Source of the DNA: Nocardioides jishulii
GTDB taxonomy: Bacteria; Actinomycetota; Actinomycetes; Propionibacteriales; Nocardioidaceae
Direction: 5' to 3'
NCBI RefSeq assembly: GCF_006007965.1
Contig: NZ_CP040748.1
Location: 930,001 to 994,000 of the forward strand
Length of the DNA stretch: 64,000 nt
The notes below the pieces were generated by a model, which saw only the letters and a list, made by a program, of their open reading frames with translations, was not told the origin of the DNA and made no database searches. A program made the translations under genes and the position numbers. How positions within the stretch are numbered: position 1 is the first letter of the stretch; every line of letters begins with the position of its first letter. Positions 43,464 through 51,709 of this stretch are shown here, piece by piece.

Positions 43464-45119
43464 ATGACGTCTCTCCTTGAGGGTGCCAAGAAGTTGGTCA
43501 CCCGTGGCTCGGACATCGGTGCCCGTCTCGACGGGCTCGAGAAGGCCGTCGACTCCGCGCACGGCCGCGTCGACGAGTCGGTCCTCGCCGAGACCTCTGC
43601 GCTGGTCCAGCGCAGCGCGTCCCGTCTCCGGATCTCCGCCGACCACACCATCGTCGCGCTGGCCGGTGCCACCGGCTCCGGCAAGTCCACGACGTTCAAC
43701 GCCCTGACCGGGCTCGAGCTGAGCGCCGTCGGCGTACGCCGCCCGACCACGTCGTGGGCGACGGCGTGCGTGTGGGGCTCCGAGGGTGCTCCCGAGCTGC
43801 TCGACTGGCTCGGCATCCCGCCACGCCACCAGGTCACCCGCGACTCCATGCTCAGCGTGGGCAACGAGAAGGACGAGCTCGACGGGGTCATCCTTCTCGA
43901 CCTGCCCGACCACGACTCGACCGAGGTCAGCCACCACCTCGAGGTCGATCGCCTGGTCGAGCTCGCCGACATGCTGATCTGGGTGCTGGACCCGCAGAAG
44001 TACGCCGACGCCGCGATCCACGACCGCTACCTGTCGAAGCTCACGGGCTATCAGGACGTGATGCTGGTCGTGCTCAACCAGATCGACCGCGTCCCCGCCG
44101 AGCGCCGTGACGCGATGGTCGACGACGTACGACGCCTGCTCGCCGCCGACGGCCTCACCGGCGTCCCGGTGATCCCGGTGAGCTCGCGCGAGGGCTGGGG
44201 CGTGGCCGAGCTCCGCTCCGAGATCGCCAAGAAGGTCGCCAGCAAGAAGGTCGCCAAGGCGCGCCTCGAGGCCGACCTGCGCGCCGCCGCCACGACTCTC
44301 CAGGGCTACACCGGCACCGCCGAGGTCCCGACGCTGTCGCCCCAGCGTGTGGAGGCCCTCGAGGACGCCTTCGCCGACGCCGCCGGCGTCCCGACCGTCG
44401 TCAAGGCGGTGGAGGACTCCACCCGCCTGCGCGCCAACCTCGCCACCGGGTGGCCCGTCACCGCATGGGCCGCGCGCTTCAAGCCCGACCCACTCAAGCG
44501 TCTGCACCTCGACCTCGGTGCCGAGGGCAAGATGCTCACGGGTGCCGCGCGGACGTCCGTGCCCCAGGCCACCCAGGTGCAGCGTGCCCGGGTGGACAAC
44601 GAGGTCCGGGCCCTCGTCGACGACGTGACGACCGGGTTCAAGCAGAACTGGGCGCACGCCGTCCGGGTCGCCTCGGTCTCGCGCCTCACCGACGTCAACG
44701 ACCGCCTCGACCGCGCCCTGGCCACCACCGAGCTGGGTGCCGACCGCATCCCGGTCTGGGCCAACGCCGTGCGTGTGCTCCAGTGGATCCTCATCCTCTC
44801 CGCCGTGACGGGCGCCGCCTGGCTCGCCCTGCTGATGCTGGGTACCGGCGCCGGACTCTCCGGGACCGAGACCCCTGAGGTCGTCGGCTGGCCGCTCCCG
44901 CTGTTCCTCCTCGCGGGAGGCATCGGGTTGGGCATCGTCCTGGCGCTGGTCTGCCGCCTCCTGGTCTCCGCCACCGCGAAGCGTCGCGCCCGGATGGCCG
45001 AGGCGCGGTTGCGGGCCGCCATCCACGAGGTCTCCGAGGACCTGGTCGTGGGTCCGGTGCGCGCCGAGCTGGACAACTACGCGGCCACTCGCGCCGGCAT
45101 CGCTGCTGCTCTGGCCTGA
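43464..45119 (+). CDS. Dynamin-like GTPase, second of a pair
   Basis: 551 aa. GTPase motifs: GATGSGKSTTFNAL (P-loop), RPTTSWAT (G2), DLPDHDSTEVSHH (G3), VLNQIDRVP (G4-like NQxD). A helical region of about 200 residues precedes two membrane spans near the C terminus (VLQWILILSAVTGAAWLALL and LPLFLLAGGIGLGIVLALVC) and a basic helical end. ATG 43464 has AGAAGGAA upstream. A TATTCT -10 box at about 43420 suggests its own promoter besides read-through from the first GTPase, 192 nt upstream. Confidence 0.85.
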   Translation: MTSLLEGAKKLVTRGSDIGARLDGLEKAVDSAHGRVDESVLAETSALVQRSASRLRISADHTIVALAGATGSGKSTTFNALTGLELSAVGVRRPTTSWATACVWGSEGAPELLDWLGIPPRHQVTRDSMLSVGNEKDELDGVILLDLPDHDSTEVSHHLEVDRLVELADMLIWVLDPQKYADAAIHDRYLSKLTGYQDVMLVVLNQIDRVPAERRDAMVDDVRRLLAADGLTGVPVIPVSSREGWGVAELRSEIAKKVASKKVAKARLEADLRAAATTLQGYTGTAEVPTLSPQRVEALEDAFADAAGVPTVVKAVEDSTRLRANLATGWPVTAWAARFKPDPLKRLHLDLGAEGKMLTGAARTSVPQATQVQRARVDNEVRALVDDVTTGFKQNWAHAVRVASVSRLTDVNDRLDRALATTELGADRIPVWANAVRVLQWILILSAVTGAAWLALLMLGTGAGLSGTETPEVVGWPLPLFLLAGGIGLGIVLALVCRLLVSATAKRRARMAEARLRAAIHEVSEDLVVGPVRAELDNYAATRAGIAAALA

Positions 45120-45326
45120 TCGGTCGCCTGGGCTGACCCTGGGGTCGGGCGCAGGGCTGTGACGTCCTCACGGCTCACCAAGCCGGGCTGGGGCCCGCCG
45201 CGCGCTCCCACCGCCGCTCGGGCGTGAACCTCCACAGGTGTGCGTCCGGTGCCACGCGCACCCGAGGTGCTCCGACCCAGCATCGGGGGGACGACGCCAC
45301 CGGGGCGTCGGGACGAGGAGCACGAC

Positions 45327-45824
45327 ATGAACGACGACCTGATCACCTTCAGCGGATGGGTCGGCTCCCGCGTGGAGCTGAGCCACGTGGGCGACGCGGT
45401 GCCCCTGGCCTCCTTCCGGGTGGGGAGCACACCGAGGCGCCTGCGCGACGGACGCTGGGAGAACGGCGAGACGATCTGGTACGCGGTCAAGGCCTGGCGG
45501 CACCTCGCCGCCAACGTCGCCGCCTCGGTCCGCAGCGGTGACCCCGTGCTCGTCACCGGCCGGTTCACCGCCGAGACGTGGCAGAAGGAGGACGGCACGA
45601 GCGTCACCCGTCACGTCGTCGTGGCCCAGTCGGTGGGGCACGACCTCAGCAAGGGGACCAGCACCTTCGTGCGTCCTGCCCCGGCCGGGGTGCCCCCACG
45701 CGACCCGGGGGAGGAAGCCGGGCAGTCGGCGGGCGAGTCGGCAGGGGAGAGCGCCGACGAGGCGGTGGCCGGGACCACGGAGGCTCCCGAGGAGGGGGCG
45801 GAGCCGGAGCGTACGGCGGCCTGA
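45327..45824 (+). CDS. Single-stranded DNA-binding protein paralog
   Basis: 165 aa with one OB fold (about 1-110): ITFSGWVGSRVELSHVGDAV, WYAVKAWRHLAANVAASVRSGDPVLVTGRFTAETWQ, VTRHVVVAQSVGHDLSKGTS, then an acidic Gly/Glu/Ala tail. The replicative SSB in this group has a DDIPF-type acidic tip; here the tail ends PERTAA without it, so this is a secondary SSB, like actinobacterial SsbB. ATG 45327 follows GGACGAGGAG. Confidence 0.85.
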   Translation: MNDDLITFSGWVGSRVELSHVGDAVPLASFRVGSTPRRLRDGRWENGETIWYAVKAWRHLAANVAASVRSGDPVLVTGRFTAETWQKEDGTSVTRHVVVAQSVGHDLSKGTSTFVRPAPAGVPPRDPGEEAGQSAGESAGESADEAVAGTTEAPEEGAEPERTAA

Positions 45825-45926
45825 GCCGGCCGGACGGCTGAGGTGCACCTCGTGCGCGGTGGTCCGGTCACGCGCGGGCAGGGCCGGGCCGCCGTCGCCG
45901 ATGGACGCCCGGCCCGGGCGTCCCGG

Positions 45927-45932
45927 TAGGCT
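45927..45932 (+). promoter_or_regulatory. -10 box of ettA (leaderless)
   Basis: TAGGCT 8 nt before the ATG at 45941; no Shine-Dalgarno sequence between them. Confidence 0.45.
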
Positions 45933-45940
45933 CTGGCCTC

Positions 45941-47623
45941 ATGGCTGAGTACGTATTCACCTTGCGCAACGTGCGCAAGGCCCACGGCGACAAGGTCGTC
46001 CTCGACAACGTCACCCTCTCGTTCCTGCACGGCGCCAAGATCGGTGTCGTCGGACCCAACGGCGCGGGCAAGTCCTCGCTGCTGAAGATCATGGCCGGTC
46101 TCGACCAGCCCAACAACGGCGACGCGATCAAGGACCCCGAGGCCACCGTCGGCATGCTCCAGCAGGAGCCGCCGCTGACCGAGGGCAAGACCGTCCTGGA
46201 GAACGTCGAGGAGGCTGTCGGCGAGATCAAGGCGAAGCTCGACCGCTACAACGCGATCTCCGAGCAGATGGCCGACCCCGACGCCGACTTCGACACCCTG
46301 CTCGCGGAGATGGGTGACCTCCAGACCGACCTCGACCACGCCAACGCGTGGGACCTCGACAGTCGGCTCGACCAGGCGATGGACGCCCTGCGCTGCCCGC
46401 CGCCGGACACCCTCGTCGACAACCTCTCCGGTGGTGAGCGTCGCCGGGTCGCGCTCTGCAAGCTGCTGCTGCAGCAGCCCGACCTGCTGCTCCTCGACGA
46501 GCCCACCAACCACCTCGACGCGGAGTCGGTCCAGTGGCTCGAGGGCCACCTCAAGACCTACCCGGGCGCCGTCCTGGCCATCACCCACGACCGGTACTTC
46601 CTCGACAACGTCGCCGAGTGGATCGCCGAGGTCGACCGCGGCTCCATCCACGGCTACGAGGGCAACTACTCCACCTACCTGGAGACCAAGAAGGACCGCC
46701 TCAAGATCGAGGGCCAGAAGGACGCCAAGCGCGCCAAGATGCTCGAGCGCGAGCTTGACTGGGTGCGCTCCAACGCCAAGGCCCGCCAGACGAAGTCGAA
46801 GTCGCGTCTGGCCCGCTACGAGGAGCTCGCCGCCGAGGCCGACAAGGCCCGCAAGATCGACACCGCCGACATCAACATCCCGCCGGGCCCGCGCCTGGGC
46901 GACGTGGTGCTCGAGGCGGAGCACCTGACCAAGGGCTTCGAGGGCCGGGTCCTGTGGAACGACATCTCCTTCAGCCTCCCGCGCGCCGGCATCGTCGGCA
47001 TCGTGGGCCCCAACGGTGTCGGCAAGACCACGCTCTTCCGCATGATCACCGGCCAGGAGGAGCCCGACTCCGGCAAGCTCACCGTGGGGCAGACGGTCAA
47101 GATCTCCTACGTTGACCAGAGCCGTGGCGGCATCGACCCCAACAAGAACGTCTGGGAGGTCGTCTCGGACGGCCTGGACTTCATCAAGGTCGCCAACTTC
47201 GAGATGAACTCGCGCGCCTACGTCGCCTCGTTCGGCTTCAAGGGTCCCGACCAGCAGAAGAAGGCCGGCGTCCTCTCCGGTGGTGAGCGCAACCGCCTCA
47301 ACCTGGCGCTGACCCTCAAGCAGGGCGGCAACATGCTGCTCCTCGACGAGCCCACCAACGACCTGGACGTGGAGACCCTCTCGTCGCTCGAGGACGCCCT
47401 GCTCGACTTCCCCGGCTGCGCCGTGGTCACCTCCCACGACCGGTGGTTCCTCGACCGGGTCGCCACCCACATCCTCGCCTGGGAGGGTGACGAGGAGGAC
47501 GGCGGCAAGTGGTTCTGGTTCGAGGGCAACTTCGCCTCGTACGAGGCCAACAAGGTCGAGCGTCTCGGCGCCGAGGCCGCCCGCCCGCACCGCGTCACCC
47601 ACCGTCGCCTCACCCGCGACTGA
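45941..47623 (+). CDS. ettA: Energy-dependent translational throttle protein EttA
   Basis: 560-aa ABC-F protein with two ATPase domains and no membrane part. Walker A sites are GPNGAGKSS and GPNGVGKTT; both signature motifs read LSGGER; Walker B segments are LLLLDEPTNHLDA and MLLLDEPTNDLDV. The arm and P-site tRNA-interacting linker (about 220-320) is long and charged with KSKSRLARYEEL. EttA binds the ribosomal E site and gates the first elongation step according to the ATP/ADP ratio. Confidence 0.95.
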   Translation: MAEYVFTLRNVRKAHGDKVVLDNVTLSFLHGAKIGVVGPNGAGKSSLLKIMAGLDQPNNGDAIKDPEATVGMLQQEPPLTEGKTVLENVEEAVGEIKAKLDRYNAISEQMADPDADFDTLLAEMGDLQTDLDHANAWDLDSRLDQAMDALRCPPPDTLVDNLSGGERRRVALCKLLLQQPDLLLLDEPTNHLDAESVQWLEGHLKTYPGAVLAITHDRYFLDNVAEWIAEVDRGSIHGYEGNYSTYLETKKDRLKIEGQKDAKRAKMLERELDWVRSNAKARQTKSKSRLARYEELAAEADKARKIDTADINIPPGPRLGDVVLEAEHLTKGFEGRVLWNDISFSLPRAGIVGIVGPNGVGKTTLFRMITGQEEPDSGKLTVGQTVKISYVDQSRGGIDPNKNVWEVVSDGLDFIKVANFEMNSRAYVASFGFKGPDQQKKAGVLSGGERNRLNLALTLKQGGNMLLLDEPTNDLDVETLSSLEDALLDFPGCAVVTSHDRWFLDRVATHILAWEGDEEDGGKWFWFEGNFASYEANKVERLGAEAARPHRVTHRRLTRD

Positions 47624-47628
47624 CCTCC

Positions 47629-47676
47629 GTACGACGAAGCCCCCTGCCGCGACTGCGGTGGGGGGCTTCGTCGTAC
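47629..47676. terminator. Bidirectional terminator between ettA and marR
   Basis: Arms GTACGACGAAGCCCCC and GGGGGCTTCGTCGTAC are perfect over 16 bp, with an inner imperfect stem in the loop. It lies 5 nt after the ettA stop and 34 nt beyond the opposing marR stop. Confidence 0.85.
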
Positions 47677-47710
47677 AGGGAGCGGGGGACCGGGCGCCGA
47701 GGCCGAGGGC

Positions 47711-48208
47711 TCAGCGCTGGCGGCGGAACTCCATGGCCGGGTGGGAGCCGACGAGGTGGTCCGAGAGAGTGTTGAAGACCCGGCCGACCGCTTCGAAGTC
47801 CTCGGGGGAGACGAGGTCGACGAGGTTGTCACGCACGCCCCGCACGTGGACGTGGGCTGCCTGCTCCAGCAGCTTCATGCCCCGGTCGGTGATCGAGGCC
47901 ACCACGCCGCGGCCGTCCTCCGGGGAGGCGCTGCGGGCGACGTAGCCCGCCTTCTCCATCCGGTCGATCGTGTGGGTCACGCGGCTGCGACTGTGGGCAA
48001 GCGCGTCGGCGAGGTGGGCCATCCGCATGGAGTGGCCCTCCTGCTCGGAGAGGCGGACGAGGATCTCGTACTCGGTGAGCGAGATGTCATGCGCCCGGCG
48101 CAGGTCGTCGTCCAACCGGTGGAGCAGCAGCGTGTGCCCCAGCAGGAGCGCCCGCCACGATCGTTGTTGCCCCTCGTCGAGCCATCGGGTCTCCCCCTGA
48201 TCAGTCAT
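47711..48208 (-). CDS. MarR-family transcriptional regulator
   Basis: 165 aa winged-helix regulator. LTEYEILVRLSEQEGHSMRMAHLADALAHSRSRVTHTIDRMEKAGYV covers the helix-turn-helix (about 45-95) and the wing follows at EDGRGVVASITDRG. Divergent from the thioesterase gene with a 73-bp gap, so it may control itself and that gene. I see no clear palindromic operator there. TAAGGT lies 7 nt before the ATG (leaderless). Confidence 0.88.
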   Translation of the reverse strand: MTDQGETRWLDEGQQRSWRALLLGHTLLLHRLDDDLRRAHDISLTEYEILVRLSEQEGHSMRMAHLADALAHSRSRVTHTIDRMEKAGYVARSASPEDGRGVVASITDRGMKLLEQAAHVHVRGVRDNLVDLVSPEDFEAVGRVFNTLSDHLVGSHPAMEFRRQR

Positions 48209-48215
48209 GGGGGTG

Positions 48216-48221
48216 ACCTTA
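48216..48221 (-). promoter_or_regulatory. -10 box of marR (leaderless)
   Basis: TAAGGT on the minus strand, 7 nt before the ATG at 48208. Confidence 0.45.
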
Positions 48222-48281
48222 TCGCTCTGCTCCGACGTGGGTGTGACTCCGCTGCAGAACGCGGTAGTTGAGGGTGAGACG

Positions 48282-49169
48282 ATGACGCGCGTGCGCCACG
48301 TCTACGAGTGCCCGGTGCGCTGGGCCGACCTCGACATGCTCAACCACGTCAACAACGTGACCTACGTCGACTACCTCCAGGAGGCGCGGGTCGACATGTT
48401 GCGCACCCACGCCCCGGACACCCGCGCCCACGACCTGGCCGGCAGCCCGACCGAAGGGCTCGTGGTGGTCAGCCACGACATCACCTACCTCGCCCCGATC
48501 GCCCCGCGCACGGCGCCGATCGCGATCGAGGTGTGGGTCACCGAGGTCCGTGCCGCGACGGTGACCATGGCGTACGAGATCTTCGACGAACCGTCCGACG
48601 GGGGAGAGCGCGTCGTCCACGCACGGGCCCAGACCGTGCTGACGCCCTTCGTCTTCGCCGAGGAGCGGCCGCGCCGCCTCACCGCCGCCGAGAAGGACGC
48701 GCTGTCGGTCTTCCTGGAGGAGAGCCCCTCCCCGCGCCCGGAGCGCTCCGAGCCGCGCCACCTCGAGGCCGGTCACTACCCCCTGCACGTGCGCTTCAGC
48801 GACGTCGACGTCTACGGCCACGTCAACAACGTCAAGTACTTCGAGTACTTCCAGGAGGCGCGCATCCCCGTCGTGGAGCGGATCAGCGCCGGGGAGGACC
48901 ACAGCGGCGTCGGTGTCGTGGTGGCGCGCAAGGAGGTCGACTACCTGCGGCCGATTCACTTCCGTGCCGAGCCCTACGACGTGTGGAGCTGGGTGTCGAG
49001 GGTCGGCAGCCGGTCGGTGACCGTGGAGTCGGAGATCCGCGACGGGGACACCCTCCTCAGCCGCGCCAAGGTGGTCATGGTCTTCTTCGACCCGCTCACC
49101 CAGCGTAGTGCCACCCCGCCGGAGTCGCTGATGACCAAGTTGCGGGAGTTCGCGGCCCTCAGCGCCTGA
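48282..49169 (+). CDS. Double-hotdog acyl-CoA thioesterase
   Basis: 295 aa with two 4HBT hotdog domains. Each starts with the conserved pattern V-R-W/F-x-D-x-D-x-x-x-H-V-N-N: RWADLDMLNHVNNVTYVDYLQEAR (first, about 10-33) and RFSDVDVYGHVNNVKYFEYFQEAR (second, about 170-193), with the catalytic Asp in each. It would hydrolyse acyl-CoA. ATG 48282 follows GAGGGTGAG. Divergent from a MarR gene. Confidence 0.88.
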   Translation: MTRVRHVYECPVRWADLDMLNHVNNVTYVDYLQEARVDMLRTHAPDTRAHDLAGSPTEGLVVVSHDITYLAPIAPRTAPIAIEVWVTEVRAATVTMAYEIFDEPSDGGERVVHARAQTVLTPFVFAEERPRRLTAAEKDALSVFLEESPSPRPERSEPRHLEAGHYPLHVRFSDVDVYGHVNNVKYFEYFQEARIPVVERISAGEDHSGVGVVVARKEVDYLRPIHFRAEPYDVWSWVSRVGSRSVTVESEIRDGDTLLSRAKVVMVFFDPLTQRSATPPESLMTKLREFAALSA

Positions 49170-49184
49170 CGGCTGGAGCCTGCG

Positions 49185-49559
49185 TCACCCGGGCGTGTTG
49201 ACCAGGAACTGGGCGGCGTGCGTGACGTACGCCCAGAACTTCTCGTCCTGCTCGGGCGTCAGGTCGGCGGCGTCGAGCCCGGCACGGAAGTGCTGGAGCC
49301 AGTGCGACGCGGCGTCGGAGTCGACGGGGAAGGTGGCGTGGCGCATCCGCAGGCGCGGGTGACCGCGCTGCTCGCCGTAGGTGCTGGGGCCGCCCCAGTA
49401 CTGGGCGAGGAAGAGGGCGAAGCGGTCCGCTGCCGGAGCGAGGTCCTCCTCCTCGTACATCGGCCGGAGCACCTCGTCCTCGGCGACGCCCGCGTAGAAC
49501 GTGTCGACGATCGTCCGGATGGTCTCCATGCCGCCGATCTCGTCGTAGAACGTGCTCAT
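49185..49559 (-). CDS. glbO: Group II truncated hemoglobin (GlbO-like)
   Basis: 124-aa 2/2 globin. Conserved residues include FYDEIGGMETIRTIVDTFY at the N terminus with the B10 Tyr, QYWGGPSTYGEQRGHPRLRMRHATFPV with the G8-Trp-type region and the proximal His in RMRHA, and a C-terminal helix EKFWAYVTHAAQFLVN. Members bind oxygen and detoxify reactive oxygen or nitrogen species. Convergent with the thioesterase gene, 15 nt apart. Confidence 0.92.
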   Translation of the reverse strand: MSTFYDEIGGMETIRTIVDTFYAGVAEDEVLRPMYEEEDLAPAADRFALFLAQYWGGPSTYGEQRGHPRLRMRHATFPVDSDAASHWLQHFRAGLDAADLTPEQDEKFWAYVTHAAQFLVNTPG

Positions 49560-49609
49560 GGCCCCATTGTGCCGGGTCGAGCCAGCGCGAGCCGCTTCCT
49601 CGACGCCGC

Positions 49610-50605
49610 TCACTCCGCCGCCACGGGCTCCTCGACGTAGCGGGTGTGGGGCACGACGATCCCCTCGGCGTCGAACCGGGCCTTGATCCGCTCCCGCAGG
49701 GCGCGGGCCACCGGCCACTGCTCCATCGGCGCGGTCTTGACCGAGAGGCGCACGGTCACGCCCTCCACTGAGATCGCCTCGACGCCGGGCACCTCCGGCT
49801 CCTCGATGATGCGCCCGGTGAAGTCGTCGTCGCGCCACATCTCCCGGGCCAGGTCGAGCAGCACCTCACGCGTACGCGTGACGTCGGCCTCGTGCGAGAC
49901 GGTGACGTCGAGCACCGCACGCGCCCAGTTCTGGCTCATGTTGCCGACGCGCAGGATCTCGCCGTTGCGCACGTACCAGACCGTGCCGTTGCCGTCGCGC
50001 AGCCGCGTCACCCGCAAGGTGACGGCCTCGACCGTGCCCTGGACGTCGTTGACCCGGATGACGTCGCCGACGCCGTACTGGTCCTCGAAGATCATGAAGA
50101 TTCCCGAGAGGAAGTCCTTGACCAAGGTCTGGGCCCCGAAGCCGAGCGCCAGACCGACGATGCCGGCGCTGGCCAGGACCGGCGCGATGTTGAGCCCGAG
50201 CTCGCTCAGCGCCATGGTGATGCCGACGGCCAGGAGCACGCCGGTGATCACCGACTTGAGCAGGCTGCCGATGGTCTTGGCGCGCTGGACGCGGCGGGTG
50301 GTCGCGGCCAGGTCCGAGGGGGACTGCGTGACGCTGCGACCCAGGCCGCCGTTGCGCACCAGGCGGTTCGGGACCATCGGCGTCTCGGCCGAGCGGACGA
50401 GGCGGTCGACCATGCGGTGCAGGAACCATCGGGCCACCATGGCCAGCACGATGAGCAGCGTGATGGTGACGATCACCTGGGTGGCTGCGGAGAGGCCCTC
50501 GTTGCCGGTGGCCCGCAGCATCATCTCGCAGACTGCCTGCCCGTCGGTGCAGGGCGACTCGGCGGCGCTCTCGACGGGGCTCTTCGCGGTGCTCAGGACA
50601 GACAT
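49610..50605 (-). CDS. Small-conductance mechanosensitive channel (MscS family)
   Basis: 331 aa. Three spans (about 40-60, 110-135 and 140-165) end in the pore helix GIVGLALGFGAQTLVKDFLSGIFMIFEDQYGVGD. The beta domain follows with VQGTVEAVTLRVTRLRDGNGTVWYVRNGEI, as in MscS. The C-terminal domain is the vestibule. It opens under membrane tension and releases solutes on osmotic downshift. The N terminus carries a Cys-containing periplasmic segment (CTDGQAVCEMM). Confidence 0.92.
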   Translation of the reverse strand: MSVLSTAKSPVESAAESPCTDGQAVCEMMLRATGNEGLSAATQVIVTITLLIVLAMVARWFLHRMVDRLVRSAETPMVPNRLVRNGGLGRSVTQSPSDLAATTRRVQRAKTIGSLLKSVITGVLLAVGITMALSELGLNIAPVLASAGIVGLALGFGAQTLVKDFLSGIFMIFEDQYGVGDVIRVNDVQGTVEAVTLRVTRLRDGNGTVWYVRNGEILRVGNMSQNWARAVLDVTVSHEADVTRTREVLLDLAREMWRDDDFTGRIIEEPEVPGVEAISVEGVTVRLSVKTAPMEQWPVARALRERIKARFDAEGIVVPHTRYVEEPVAAE

Positions 50606-50774
50606 GGCGCCCAGTATGGCGAACGCGTGGTGGGTGCCTGCGCGGGGTGGAGCGCGGAGCAGGGCGCGGGGTGGGACGTGAGCTGGAGCGCGGGCTGGGC
50701 GGAGGAAGCAGCGTCGGGGAGCGGCGTTGGGCGCGAAGGTTCGATCAGGGTGAGGGCTCCGGAAGACGAGACGA

Positions 50775-50780
50775 TATCCT
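50775..50780 (+). promoter_or_regulatory. -10 box of the small membrane protein gene (leaderless)
   Basis: TATCCT followed by 7 nt and the GTG at 50788; no Shine-Dalgarno sequence. Confidence 0.45.
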
Positions 50781-50787
50781 TTGGCCC

Positions 50788-51162
50788 GTGACCACCAAGA
50801 GCACCTCCGTGACCACCAGCCCCGCCCGCGCCCTGCGCTCGTCGCTGCGCCTGTCCGTGCCGCTCACCGTCATCGGTACCGCGCTGCTCGCGGCCCCCGC
50901 CCTGGCCCTCCCGCCCGAGGGCTGGGACACCCCGGAATCGGTCAGCTTCATGGACTACTTCCTCCTCGTGCTCGTCTTCCCGCTCGCGCTGGCCCTCGTG
51001 ATCACGCTGGCGGCCATCCTGCCGAGCCTGGTCCGGGGCGAGAAGCTCTCGGGCCACAGCTCGCCCGTGAGCGACGACTGGTTCGGCGGTCCGCGTGGTG
51101 GCAAGGCCGAGGTGGAGGCCGGCGCCGCCAAGGATGCCGGTGGCGCCAGTGGCAAGTGGTGA
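50788..51162 (+). CDS. Small hypothetical membrane protein (124 aa)
   Basis: Possible signal-type span at about 20-40, a short loop (LPPEGWDTPESVSF), a second span (about 55-80: YFLLVLVFPLALALVITLAAIL) and a cytoplasmic tail with DDWFGGPRGG. Actinobacteria often carry such a gene before a DUF5130 gene, and here the two overlap by 14 bp. Function unknown. Confidence 0.75.
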   Translation: MTTKSTSVTTSPARALRSSLRLSVPLTVIGTALLAAPALALPPEGWDTPESVSFMDYFLLVLVFPLALALVITLAAILPSLVRGEKLSGHSSPVSDDWFGGPRGGKAEVEAGAAKDAGGASGKW

Positions 51163-51529
51163 GCTGAGCGCGCGTGAGCGCGCCGATCTCGACAAGGTCA
51201 TCCGCGCGGCGGAGCAGGCCAGTCGGGTCGAGTTCTCCCTCTTCCGCGGCGTGAGCGAAGGCGACCCCAAGGCCTTCGCGCAGTCGCTGCACGCCTCCCT
51301 CGCGGCTCCGGACCGCTCCGTGCTCATCATGGTCGACCCGCTCAGGCGCGTGGTCGAGGTCGTCACCGGCGCCGACGTACGCCGCACCCTCACCGACGCG
51401 GAGGCCGGGCTCGCGGTGGTCGCCATGCAGACGGCCTTCGCCGAGGGCGACGAGGTCGGCGGCCTCAAGCGCGGCATCAACCTGCTCGCCGAGCACGCTC
51501 GCGCCCCGCGCAGCAACCACACGGCCTAG
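51149..51529 (+). CDS. DUF5130/TPM-like domain protein
   Basis: 126 aa. The core reads LDKVIRAAEQASRVEFSLFRG, RSVLIMVDPLRRVVEVVTGADVRR and AEAGLAVVAMQTAFAEG, a pattern of TPM-type domains (DUF5130). The GTG at 51149 overlaps the upstream gene by 14 bp. The stop codon TAG lies inside the first copy of a 16-bp tandem repeat, and the last six codons (SNHTA and stop) come from it, so the C terminus may have been reshaped by repeat growth. Confidence 0.78.
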   Translation: MASGELSARERADLDKVIRAAEQASRVEFSLFRGVSEGDPKAFAQSLHASLAAPDRSVLIMVDPLRRVVEVVTGADVRRTLTDAEAGLAVVAMQTAFAEGDEVGGLKRGINLLAEHARAPRSNHTA

Positions 51530-51606
51530 CAACCACACGGCCCAGCAACCACACGGCCCAGCAACCACACGGCCCAGCAACCACACGGCCCAGCAACGCA
51601 GGGCCC
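51512..51606 (+). repeat. 16-bp tandem repeat spanning the DUF5130 stop codon
   Basis: Five consecutive copies of AGCAACCACACGGCCC (51512-51591) with a degenerate sixth to 51606. Copy one differs by a single base (final C to T), which creates the TAG stop. Copies two to five are identical. The unit is not a multiple of three. Confidence 0.95.
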
Positions 51607-51662
51607 AGCAGCACCGACGCCACCACGCACCCACGCTCGGCCCCCGGCCGCGCCGGAACGTA

Positions 51663-51702
51663 CGACGGCCCCGTCCCCTCCTGTGAGGGGGCGGGGCCGT
51701 CG
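51663..51702. terminator. Bidirectional terminator between DUF5130 and pepN
   Basis: Arms CGACGGCCCCGTCCCCTC and GAGGGGGCGGGGCCGTCG pair almost fully (one extra G) around CTGT. It ends 7 nt before the pepN stop on the minus strand. Confidence 0.8.
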
Positions 51703-51709
51703 GCGGTTC

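Noticed and set aside
45830..45905. Inverted repeat CCGGAC/GTCCGG after the SSB gene.
   Set aside because: The 6-bp stem has a long loop and no run of T; too weak to call a terminator.
48209..48281. Operator palindrome for the MarR regulator.
   Set aside because: I found no dyad of convincing length in the 73-bp gap.
51512..51606. Possible CRISPR array.
   Set aside because: The units are head to tail without spacers and there are no cas genes.
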